This document shows, piece by piece, positions 17,662 to 25,329 of a stretch of 41,713 bases of DNA. How positions within the stretch are numbered: position 1 is the stretch's first letter; every line of letters begins with the position of its first letter. This DNA is from a virus. The notes below the pieces were generated by a model that made no database searches, was not told the origin of the DNA, and saw nothing but the letters and a program-made list of their open reading frames with translations. Where the stretch lies: the IMG/VR virus record IMGVR_UViG_3300012000_000043, positions 1-41,713 of that record; one strand, given 5' to 3'. The position numbers and the translations under genes were made by a program.

Positions 17662-18356
17662 AATTTTGGACTTGGCAAGAAATCAAAGCAAAGGTTCTTC
17701 GGGATCTTGATTTGGAAGGCGAAACATTCATTCAGCCCGAAGAAATGCTTGGTTACGCTAATGAGGCTATTGATGAGGTTGAGCGTCAAATTCATACCCT
17801 GTATGAAGATTATTTCCTTAAAAAAACCGTCATTACCCTAGTCTCAGGCCAAGAGGCTTACGACATTCCAGACGACATTTATGCCCTTAAAATCAGACAA
17901 ATGGTTTACCGTAATGGCGCTCAAGTTTGGAAGTTAAACCGAATGAAGAACTGGACAAAATTCGGTGAATATGAATCTGAAAAAGCTGTATCCACAGGAA
18001 CTACACAGTATGGCTATTTTATAATCAACACCGCCCCGGGTCAGCCACAAATCATTCTTAGCCCGACACCAACAGAAGCCGGTCCTTTTGTGAATGTTTG
18101 GTACATCCGTAATGCCAATAACTTAGAATCCGAAACTGATGTATGTGATATTCCCGAAGCCGTAAACTATGTAATTTCATACATTAAAATGAAATGTATG
18201 GAAAAAGAACTACATCCAAATCTTCAAAAAGCTATCGCTGATGTAGAACAGCAACGGGAAGATACTCTTAAAACATTAGCAGACATGTACGCTGATAATG
18301 AAGATACAATTGAGCCTGACTATAGGCTTTACCATGATATGACCGGAGGTATTTAA
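17658..18356 (+). CDS. Head-tail adaptor (tail tubular protein A-like)
   Basis: The 232-aa protein has the pattern FIQPEEMLGYANEAIDEVERQI (about 25-46) and then a strand segment TLVSGQEAYDIPDDIYALKI (65-84), which I associate with podophage adaptors joining portal and nozzle. The C-terminal third is a long helix. It overlaps the previous gene by 4 bases and the next by 1. Unlike in T7, this adaptor gene comes after the nozzle gene. Confidence 0.7.
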   Translation: MKFWTWQEIKAKVLRDLDLEGETFIQPEEMLGYANEAIDEVERQIHTLYEDYFLKKTVITLVSGQEAYDIPDDIYALKIRQMVYRNGAQVWKLNRMKNWTKFGEYESEKAVSTGTTQYGYFIINTAPGQPQIILSPTPTEAGPFVNVWYIRNANNLESETDVCDIPEAVNYVISYIKMKCMEKELHPNLQKAIADVEQQREDTLKTLADMYADNEDTIEPDYRLYHDMTGGI

Positions 18357-19192
18357 TGGCCATTTCAGAAAGAAGACCCGGCGAATCAAATACAAGCTAT
18401 ATGCAACGGATTCAAAGGGAGCAAAAAAATAAACCTACAAGGGTTAATGTTGCTCCAAAGCCACTTGGAAATATACCTGATAAGCTTCCGGGAGAAACAG
18501 ATCAAGCGTACATGCAAAGAATTACCCAAAGCGTAACCGATAGGGTAAAAAAAGTTGGCGATTCATTGACGCCAATGAATGCTGGCCCATCAATGCCTCA
18601 ATTAAGCCCTTGGCTTTCTATAGAATCACTTGGTGAAAAAGGAAAATTAACTCCATCACTTATTACATCAAAAGCCATTCAAGAAGAAATGGACGCTTCA
18701 CCTTGGTATAAAATGGCACTTGAACGCCAAGGCATGGAAGAATCAAAACAAAGAGGCGCATCAGAACAACAAATGGCAACACAAGCCGCTCAAGCCCGTG
18801 GTTTATTGGCATCGCGCGGAGGTCTTAGAGGTGGCGCAGCCGAACGACTTGCTTCACAGTCGGCTGATAATCTTGCTTTAATGCGTCAAGGAATACTTGG
18901 ACAAGGCGCAGAAGCTAGGGCTGATCTTGGTCTTAAAGGACTTGGGCTTGCCTCTGATATTGTTGGTCGAAATGTTTCGGCAGAAAATGTGGCGCGTCAG
19001 CAAAATGTTGCGAATGTTTGGGCTGATTTGCAAAATCAAAATGCTAGAAACCTTGAAAAATATAGAGAAGAAATGAAAATGAAAGGCGCTGAAGAAACCT
19101 CTGAAGGCATTAGAAAAAGCGGTGGAGGAAAAGGATTTTTCCAAGATCCCGGTGGCTCAACACAAGCTTTCTTTAGAAACCTAACAAGATAA
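18356..19192 (+). CDS. Putative internal virion (ejection) protein, Gln/Ala-rich
   Basis: The 278-aa product is helical and rich in Gln, Ala and Arg. It opens with two related 17-residue units, RRPGESNTSYMQRIQRE (6-22) and KLPGETDQAYMQRITQS (43-59). The middle (130-215) contains Ala/Gly/Leu heptads such as ARGLLASRGGLRGGAAERLA that could insert in membranes or pack as an internal core. Such proteins follow adaptor genes in many podophages and are ejected with the DNA. Assignment is by position and composition. Confidence 0.55.
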   Translation: MAISERRPGESNTSYMQRIQREQKNKPTRVNVAPKPLGNIPDKLPGETDQAYMQRITQSVTDRVKKVGDSLTPMNAGPSMPQLSPWLSIESLGEKGKLTPSLITSKAIQEEMDASPWYKMALERQGMEESKQRGASEQQMATQAAQARGLLASRGGLRGGAAERLASQSADNLALMRQGILGQGAEARADLGLKGLGLASDIVGRNVSAENVARQQNVANVWADLQNQNARNLEKYREEMKMKGAEETSEGIRKSGGGKGFFQDPGGSTQAFFRNLTR

Positions 19193-19202
19193 GGATTTTT
19201 TT

Positions 19203-19517
19203 ATGCTTTCAATGTTAAAAAACAGTCCTTGGCTTAAAATGGGTTCGGCAGCAATGTCAAACGCAGCGGTAGCGCCACAAGCTCCAATGCAAGCACCGCA
19301 AGCTCAAAGTGCAATGCCAGACCAACAACTTTCAAGGTATAATGCCATGCGGTCAATGATGGCTGGAATGCCACAATCAGCCGGAGTTGGATCTTCCGCT
19401 GCACCAATGCCACAACAGTCTGAAGCAAATGCTTTTTACCAAATGATGCAAAAAAGAAGACCACAAGTTGGTGGAATATTATCAAGGGCCGCGTCCGGCG
19501 CATTTAGGGGGATATAA
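19203..19517 (+). CDS. Low-complexity Ala/Gln/Met/Pro-rich virion-cluster protein
   Basis: The 104-aa protein begins MLSMLKNSPWLKMG and is mostly low complexity (Ala, Pro, Gln, Met), with a short ordered end. It lies in the internal virion protein cluster and its stop overlaps the next start as TAATG. The SPWLKMG start recurs as SPWLDMG at the end of the next small protein, suggesting a shared short binding motif. Function unknown. Confidence 0.6.
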   Translation: MLSMLKNSPWLKMGSAAMSNAAVAPQAPMQAPQAQSAMPDQQLSRYNAMRSMMAGMPQSAGVGSSAAPMPQQSEANAFYQMMQKRRPQVGGILSRAASGAFRGI

Positions 19518-19672
19518 TGCCTTTTAAATCTAAGTCTCAAATGAGGTTTATGTACGCAAAGCATCCAAAGATTGCAAAGCGTTGGGCAAAAGAAACAGCT
19601 AACGAAAAAGACTTGCCAGAAAAGAAAAGTAAAAGCCCGTGGTTGGACATGGGAAAAAAGGAGAAAAAATAA
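19517..19672 (+). CDS. Small basic phage protein (SKSQMRFMYAKHP type)
   Basis: This 51-aa gene fits exactly between its neighbours, with TAATG overlaps at both ends. It starts MPFKSKSQMRFMYAKHPKIA, which matches a recurring short phage protein with the pattern KSxxQxRxMYA. Its role is unknown. It ends Lys-rich. The repeated TAATG coupling implies equal, coupled synthesis with the neighbouring virion proteins. Confidence 0.7.
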   Translation: MPFKSKSQMRFMYAKHPKIAKRWAKETANEKDLPEKKSKSPWLDMGKKEKK

Positions 19673-20016
19673 TGGACCCAATTACAATTGCTCTTATTGG
19701 CGCTGGCCTTGGGCTTGGAAAAGGAATGATGGATCAAGAAGCGGCTGACAAGCAAAGAAAAATGGCCGCTGTCACTGCCCGTTGGTCGCCTTGGACTGGC
19801 ATGAGTCCGCAAATGCCAAAAGACGCTAACGTGCTTGGTTCGACGCTTGAGGGTGCGCTTGCAGGAGCAATGTTAGGAAAACAGTTTGGTGCGATGAGTC
19901 CAGCGGATAAGCCACTAGACGTTCCACAATTGTCTCAGTCTGATTACATGGGATCAACTGGACAAGATGTTAAATGGCTTGGATATGATCCATTCCAAAG
20001 GCAAATAACTGGTTAA
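19672..20016 (+). CDS. Small internal virion protein with N-terminal hydrophobic helix
   Basis: The 114-aa protein starts at 19672, coupled to the previous stop as TAATG, with AAAAGGAG upstream. Residues 4-20 (ITIALIGAGLGLGKGMM) form a Gly-rich hydrophobic helix. A second glycine-rich segment, LEGALAGAMLGKQFG, lies at about 63-77. Both suit membrane insertion or pore formation during DNA ejection. It is in the internal-protein block. No family is recognised with certainty. Confidence 0.6.
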   Translation: MDPITIALIGAGLGLGKGMMDQEAADKQRKMAAVTARWSPWTGMSPQMPKDANVLGSTLEGALAGAMLGKQFGAMSPADKPLDVPQLSQSDYMGSTGQDVKWLGYDPFQRQITG

Positions 20017-20027
20017 GAGGTGCAAAA

Positions 20028-21224
20028 ATGGCTGAACTTGTAAACCCATACCTTTTGATGGGTCGAAGACCAATAAATCAAGATCCGTTTGCGGATTCTT
20101 TGGGTTTAAATGTTGCTATTGACCCTAATGCCGCTGCAAATCAACAACAGGTAATGGAACAGGCACCACAAATTCAACCATTGTCTCAACCCCCGGCACA
20201 ACCAGCACAAGATCAAGCAATGTCACAAGGGTATGGATATGCTGGTCCAACACAGGACGAAGAAGAACGTCAAATAATTGACAGGCTAAGACAGCAACAA
20301 CAAATGGCGCTGGAAGCTCAAGCAGGCGGGCTTAAATCGGCTGAACAAAGATTACAAGAGGCTTTAGCAAAACCTAAAGAAATTGATTGGTCACCGCTTG
20401 TTGCCTTGGTTGACAAGTGGTCCGGTGGAAATTTAATGCAAGCTTATCAGCGCCCAGAAGACAGAAACAAACAAATACAGCAATTGCAAGAAGCCGTCTT
20501 AAAAGCCCGTGGAGGTCTTAGTGACGCTGCAATTCGCGCAACAGAAAAAGAGCTTGGATTTTTGAATGCTAAGGAAGACAAAGCTTATAAACAAGCTAAC
20601 CTTGAATACACAAGGGAAGCTGCGGCAGCGGCAAAACAAAACCGCATGATGGCAAAAGAACAAGAAAGAATGGACAAGATTGCCACACAGATTGGAAAAG
20701 AAAAACCTTATGAATTTGTTTCAAAGTCAAATGCTTACGTCAACGCTTTAAACACTTATATGAACTTGGTTGACCAATATAAATTACAACCAATTACATC
20801 AGATGCAAAAAAGCTTCTTGAAAATGCTCTTGCCGAAGTATCTATTAAATACAAAGAAGCCGCAAACCTTGGAGCTTTGACAGGACCGGATATGGGGATT
20901 ATTAGGCAGGCACTTCCAGACGCAACGGCTCTTGGCGAATATGTTAAAAATAAAATTGGTTTTGGAACCGGGGCTGATGGAATAATGAAGGTCCTTCAGC
21001 AAGCTAAGTCTTCGGTTAAAAAAGACGTTGATATGGCCATAGGCGACCTTACAAGCAGGTATGGAAAACGCGGTGGACAAGAATATATTGATCCTCTAAA
21101 AAGAAACTTTGAACAAGTTTACAATTCATCTTCGGTTGCGCCACCGGCATTTGACAAGGACACGCTAAATGCCGAAATGGAAAGACGAAGAAAAGCAAAA
21201 GCAGCCGGAGGAATTAATCCGTGA
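20028..21224 (+). CDS. Putative internal virion protein, long helical
   Basis: The 398-aa product has a Gln/Pro-rich start, a long coiled-coil-like region from about 80 to 240 (for example EEERQIIDRLRQQQQMALEA) and a helical C-terminal domain. It lies between two other putative ejection proteins, and its stop overlaps the GTG start of the next gene. It could be part of the internal core or the trans-envelope channel. No lytic transglycosylase motif is visible. Confidence 0.6.
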   Translation: MAELVNPYLLMGRRPINQDPFADSLGLNVAIDPNAAANQQQVMEQAPQIQPLSQPPAQPAQDQAMSQGYGYAGPTQDEEERQIIDRLRQQQQMALEAQAGGLKSAEQRLQEALAKPKEIDWSPLVALVDKWSGGNLMQAYQRPEDRNKQIQQLQEAVLKARGGLSDAAIRATEKELGFLNAKEDKAYKQANLEYTREAAAAAKQNRMMAKEQERMDKIATQIGKEKPYEFVSKSNAYVNALNTYMNLVDQYKLQPITSDAKKLLENALAEVSIKYKEAANLGALTGPDMGIIRQALPDATALGEYVKNKIGFGTGADGIMKVLQQAKSSVKKDVDMAIGDLTSRYGKRGGQEYIDPLKRNFEQVYNSSSVAPPAFDKDTLNAEMERRRKAKAAGGINP

Positions 21225-23365
21225 ACGGTCAAAGAGATATAACAAGCTTATCAGACGAAGAACTTGCGGCTGAATTACAAAGGCTTAATCAACAACCAGC
21301 ACAACAAGAAATTCCTCATGTTTCTCAAGATTTGTCTTCTACAAAAAAAGACGTTAAAGAATTGAGTGACGAAGAACTGTTTAAAGAATGGAGCAAAGTC
21401 AACACCCCAGAAGTAAAAGACGAAGCTGCCGATATTAGTGCTTTTGACAGGGCTTTTGTTCAAAACTTTGGCGGTGAAACCGGCGATAAGATCAATTATC
21501 TAAAACAGCAATATCCTGACTACGAAATTTCTTCGGCACCCGGCCAAGGCATTCTTGGCGGCGATGATATAATTATTAGAAAGTCTGGAGAAAAAGAATT
21601 TAAAAAGCTTGACCCAAGTTCTTGGAAATCTAATTTAAACCCAATTGAAATGATCCAAGATGTTACCGATGCGGGATATGATCTTTTCTCAAGTGCTGCT
21701 TCAGGTGTTGCTGCCGGAGCCGCTGGACTTCCTTCTTCTTTCGTTGCAACCCCGGCTGGAGGGCTTGCCGCTGGAGCCGCTGCCGGTGGAGCCACATCAG
21801 CCGTCCTTGAGGGTTTGCGTCAAACAATTGGGAAATATCTTGGACCAAAGCAAGCCAACGACTACAACATGAAAGACGTGCTTTTGTCTGGAGCATTGGG
21901 TTCGGCTTCTCCGTTGTTGTTTGGAACCGGAACAACAAAAGAAGCATTAGCGTCAGCACTTAAAAATCCTCAAACAGTTTCTAAAGTGCTTGAAAAACAA
22001 TCGCTTGGTTACATAAAGCCAACAGCTAAAGCGGCTGGAAAAACATCGACAGCCATTGCCGAAGAAGTTTGGAGTCCAGTTCAAAAGGGAATTCTTTCTT
22101 CTGGGGCTGAAAAGGCTTTAGGTTCATTTGGTTTGGCACCGGCTCAGACAATAAAAAATGCAACAAAAGAACTTTCTAAACCCATGATTAATTTCATGTC
22201 TAAGTTTGTTAAAATCAATCCTAACGCAAAACAAACTAACCAAGAAATTGGTCGCGCACTTCTTCGTCAGGACGCGCTTATTGGTTTTGGTGACGTTGCC
22301 TCTAATACAATAAAAAAGAAAATAGATGATAGAGGAAAAGAACTATCAGAAATGTTTGCTAACGGCCTAGAAAAAATGGGCGTCAAATTTGATTATTCAG
22401 GATTTGGCGATGATTTAGCAAAACACGCAGAAATGGCACTTGCATCTGGCAACCAAGCCATAAGGGATGTTGGTGAAGCAGCAAAAGATTTGTACCAAAG
22501 ATTCTTTACTCCCGGAAAAATAAACAAAGAAACCGGACTTGCTGAAAAAGTTTTGTTGTCCCCAAAAGAGACGCAAATGCTTATTCAAGAAATGAAGAAC
22601 TTTACAAAGGCGGCAAGGAGCACCGTTTCTTGGGATAAGAAAGACGCCAATCAAAAGAACCTTTCAAAGTTTATAATTGACGCATCTAAACGTCTGGAAG
22701 ATCAGTTTTATGGAGTTTTAGAAAAACAAACAGAAAACAAAAATTTAAGAAAAGAATATTTTAGAAACAAAGAGTTTTTAAGAAAGCTTCTTCCTCAGTT
22801 TGATACAGAAGAAAAGGCAGCCCGAAACCTGTTCCAAATCAACAATCCAAATAAAGCCATACTTCGTCAAAGACTCAAACAGTTCGACCAAAAGTACATG
22901 GGTAAAGAACCAGTCAAGATTATGGATCTTGCTGAGATGGCTGATGTTGCCAAATTTTTAGGCGACCCAAGTTTGGAAGCTGTTTCTAGCGGCGGGGCAA
23001 CATCTACTGGTAAGATACTAAAAGCCGGTGAGTTTGGTGGAACGGCTGGTTGGCTTGCGGCTCAGGCTACAGGTTCGGTTGGACTTCAGCCACTTGCGGC
23101 TCAGGTTGGTAGAACGGCTGGCCAGTTCTTAGCAAGCCCGTCAACAGTCGCTAAAATATTGTCTGGCAAAACGGCAGTTAGCCGCGGTGTTGAGGCTGGC
23201 AAGAAAGCGGCTGTTAAAGCTCTTGAGCCTACAGGTTTACCGGCTCTTGGACGCGCAGCTTCGGCAAAAGCTCAACAGCTTCCAACATGGCTGCAACCAG
23301 CGGTATCGCAACAGGCATTAACGCAAGCAGGCGTAAGATCAATTTGGGATATGATGGGAGATTGA
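21221..23365 (+). CDS. Large internal virion (ejection) protein, GTG start
   Basis: The 714-aa product starts with GTG at 21221, preceded by GGAGGAA and overlapping the previous stop as GTGA. Two short repeats, LSDEELAAELQRL and LSDEELFKEWSKV, lie near residues 9-21 and 48-60. An Ala/Gly-rich segment at about 160-205 (SGVAAGAAGLPSSF and GGLAAGAAAGG) could enter membranes. The rest is mostly helical. Size and place suggest the main ejected channel protein. No muramidase motif is seen. Confidence 0.6.
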   Translation: MNGQRDITSLSDEELAAELQRLNQQPAQQEIPHVSQDLSSTKKDVKELSDEELFKEWSKVNTPEVKDEAADISAFDRAFVQNFGGETGDKINYLKQQYPDYEISSAPGQGILGGDDIIIRKSGEKEFKKLDPSSWKSNLNPIEMIQDVTDAGYDLFSSAASGVAAGAAGLPSSFVATPAGGLAAGAAAGGATSAVLEGLRQTIGKYLGPKQANDYNMKDVLLSGALGSASPLLFGTGTTKEALASALKNPQTVSKVLEKQSLGYIKPTAKAAGKTSTAIAEEVWSPVQKGILSSGAEKALGSFGLAPAQTIKNATKELSKPMINFMSKFVKINPNAKQTNQEIGRALLRQDALIGFGDVASNTIKKKIDDRGKELSEMFANGLEKMGVKFDYSGFGDDLAKHAEMALASGNQAIRDVGEAAKDLYQRFFTPGKINKETGLAEKVLLSPKETQMLIQEMKNFTKAARSTVSWDKKDANQKNLSKFIIDASKRLEDQFYGVLEKQTENKNLRKEYFRNKEFLRKLLPQFDTEEKAARNLFQINNPNKAILRQRLKQFDQKYMGKEPVKIMDLAEMADVAKFLGDPSLEAVSSGGATSTGKILKAGEFGGTAGWLAAQATGSVGLQPLAAQVGRTAGQFLASPSTVAKILSGKTAVSRGVEAGKKAAVKALEPTGLPALGRAASAKAQQLPTWLQPAVSQQALTQAGVRSIWDMMGD

Positions 23366-23366
23366 T

Positions 23367-23669
23367 ATGAAGATGGATATGAGTGCAAAACCTAGCGGCG
23401 AAGACATGCCAAAGTCAAATGACGGCGTGTATGACCAAGAACACCTTGAGGAAATGCTTGAAAGCTATCTTGAGGCCAAAAAAATAGAAGCCGATCCAAA
23501 GTTGTTTGCTATGATTAAAGACTACGCAATGAGCCGAAATAAAATGGTTGAAGAACTATTTAACACGCCTTCTAAGGCAGAAGCTCCCAAGTCTTTAAAA
23601 GACCTTAAAAAGAAATATGACGAAAAGGTCATGTCTGAAATGGACGGCGAATCTGAGGGTGAAGACTGA
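23367..23669 (+). CDS. Small acidic virion-cluster protein
   Basis: The 100-aa product is rich in Glu, Lys, Met and Asp, with helices around residues 25-60 (HLEEMLESYLEAKKI) and an acidic end. It starts 1 base after the previous stop and overlaps the next start by 1 base. Function unknown. It may be an assembly chaperone for the large internal protein encoded before it, by analogy of position only. Confidence 0.6.
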   Translation: MKMDMSAKPSGEDMPKSNDGVYDQEHLEEMLESYLEAKKIEADPKLFAMIKDYAMSRNKMVEELFNTPSKAEAPKSLKDLKKKYDEKVMSEMDGESEGED

Positions 23670-24241
23670 TGGAAGTCAGGCAGGTACGAATACAGGAGAT
23701 TAAACTGATTAAGACCGATGAACCGGCTCTTAATATCAGGTACATTGGTCGTTCAGACTCAATGGTAGCTCAAGATTCGGACCCTGTTTGGCAGATACTT
23801 CGTCAATATAGAAATGGCGATGTAATTATAAGTACCTACGCTTTAATGGGTGAATTTAAAGCTAAATGGACTGACCGCGTATCTTATTTTGATCCGGCTA
23901 TTCCGAATGACGCTTACCCGCTAGATGGAACCGTTTCAGTCACAGGCGAATTTACACCTTCTGGTCTTCGCGTTGCCGGACGTGTCACCGAAGTATTATT
24001 AAGCACAACAAGTTGGACAGCGTTGCCTCCCGGAGGTCCGCTTGCAAACAGAAATGCGATTAACATTCAAAATTATTCTGGCGACGAAATAAGATTAAAC
24101 TACGACCCGACAGTAGCAGGATTTAAAGGAATTATCCTGAATGACCAGTCAGAAAGAAATCTGGATATAAAGGACAGTATCAATTTGTATGCCAAGGCAA
24201 AAATTGGTGGAACCGTAATAATTGTGGATGAGATCAGCTAA
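23669..24241 (+). CDS. Beta-rich virion surface protein (decoration-like)
   Basis: The 190-aa protein ends in a domain with TSWTALPPGGPLANRNAINIQN and then DSINLYAKA, a beta-barrel pattern I associate with phage surface or head-fibre proteins. The first half is also strand-rich (VWQILRQYRNGDVIISTYALMG). It follows the internal proteins and precedes other surface-type proteins. The ATG overlaps the preceding stop (TGATGG). Confidence 0.55.
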   Translation: MEVRQVRIQEIKLIKTDEPALNIRYIGRSDSMVAQDSDPVWQILRQYRNGDVIISTYALMGEFKAKWTDRVSYFDPAIPNDAYPLDGTVSVTGEFTPSGLRVAGRVTEVLLSTTSWTALPPGGPLANRNAINIQNYSGDEIRLNYDPTVAGFKGIILNDQSERNLDIKDSINLYAKAKIGGTVIIVDEIS

Positions 24242-24411
24242 TGGGATTTGTTGTTCCAGTAACGGCAGGAAGTGATTGGCATTGTGGTTGGTCCACGATT
24301 CCGCAGGGAAATATTATCCGCATTATTGAAAATAGAATATCTGTCACATTTGGGCCGCTTGAGTTGGAAGGTACGCTTCTGCTTGAGGGTACGCTTATCT
24401 TAGAGGCTTAA
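24241..24411 (+). CDS. Tiny surface-protein-like ORF with LEGTL repeats
   Basis: This 56-aa gene starts in a TAATG overlap with the preceding gene and ends 1 base before the next ATG. Its C-terminus carries two repeats, LELEGTL and LLEGTL, a beta pattern found in phage fibre and head-surface proteins. Trp, Cys and His in the N-terminal part are unexplained. Perfect packing in the operon supports it as real. Confidence 0.65.
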   Translation: MGFVVPVTAGSDWHCGWSTIPQGNIIRIIENRISVTFGPLELEGTLLLEGTLILEA

Positions 24412-24412
24412 T

Positions 24413-25309
24413 ATGTCAAACAGTAAAATTCGTTGGTCTTCCATAGCAGAACCAGAAACCCCGCCAGCGGCGCGGGTATTTATGTGGTATGACGAAGGCG
24501 ATCAAATATTTAAAATAAAGCGCGATGACGGTGTTGCTGAACCTCTTATTGGCGGAAGCATTGTCACGAATACTGTTACTCTAAAGTGCCTTGTTCGTAA
24601 TATCACTGGCGCTACTATTCCTAAAAAATCTGCCGTTTACATCAATGGAGCAAGCGGAAACCGGCCAACCATTACTTATGCTCAAGCCGGAACCGAAGCT
24701 ACAAGCTCAAAAACTTTTGGCCTAACTGAATCAGACATTTTGCATAATGGTGTCGGATATGTCGTAGTCGAAGGCCAATTAAATAATGTAGACACTTCGA
24801 TGTTTACGGAAGGCCAGCTTCTTTGGCTTTCGCCATCGGTTCCCGGTGGATTAACAACAACAAAACCAAGCGCACCAAATCATATGGTTTTCATTGGGTA
24901 TGTTGTTCGCGCACATCCAACCGAAGGAACAATTGAAGTAAAGATCCAAAATGGATTTGAACTACAAGAACTTCACAATGTTGCCATTAACTCCGTAGCT
25001 GAAGGCGACGCTCTTGTCTATGAAGCTTCAACACAACTTTGGAAAAATAAACCAATCGTTGTTCCACCAAGCAATATTTACACCGTAGAATATTTCACGC
25101 TTGATTCTTTAAACATATCTTCTTCTTCAATAACATTATCTCATAATCCTACCGACGCATCGACCGTAACCCTTGATGTTATCAGCGGAAGCGCACAAGT
25201 TTACGGTGAAGACTATTTCGTAACTGCAAACGTGCTTTCTTGGGATGCCACACCACTTTATGGTATATTGAATGCAGGTGACAAACTTCGCGTCACTTAC
25301 ACCCGATAA
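24413..25309 (+). CDS. Phage surface/fibre-type structural protein
   Basis: The 298-aa protein contains a recognisable beta domain (about 55-180): VRNITGATIPKKSAVYINGASG, then GYVVVEGQLNNVDTS and LLWLSPSVPGGLT, ending QNGFELQELHNVAI. The same arrangement occurs in many phage fibre and capsid-fibre proteins of unknown detail. The C-terminal 80 residues form another strand-rich domain. It is probably a virion surface component paired with the following large fibre. Confidence 0.65.
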   Translation: MSNSKIRWSSIAEPETPPAARVFMWYDEGDQIFKIKRDDGVAEPLIGGSIVTNTVTLKCLVRNITGATIPKKSAVYINGASGNRPTITYAQAGTEATSSKTFGLTESDILHNGVGYVVVEGQLNNVDTSMFTEGQLLWLSPSVPGGLTTTKPSAPNHMVFIGYVVRAHPTEGTIEVKIQNGFELQELHNVAINSVAEGDALVYEASTQLWKNKPIVVPPSNIYTVEYFTLDSLNISSSSITLSHNPTDASTVTLDVISGSAQVYGEDYFVTANVLSWDATPLYGILNAGDKLRVTYTR

Positions 25310-25329
25310 AACCATAAAGGAGACAACTA

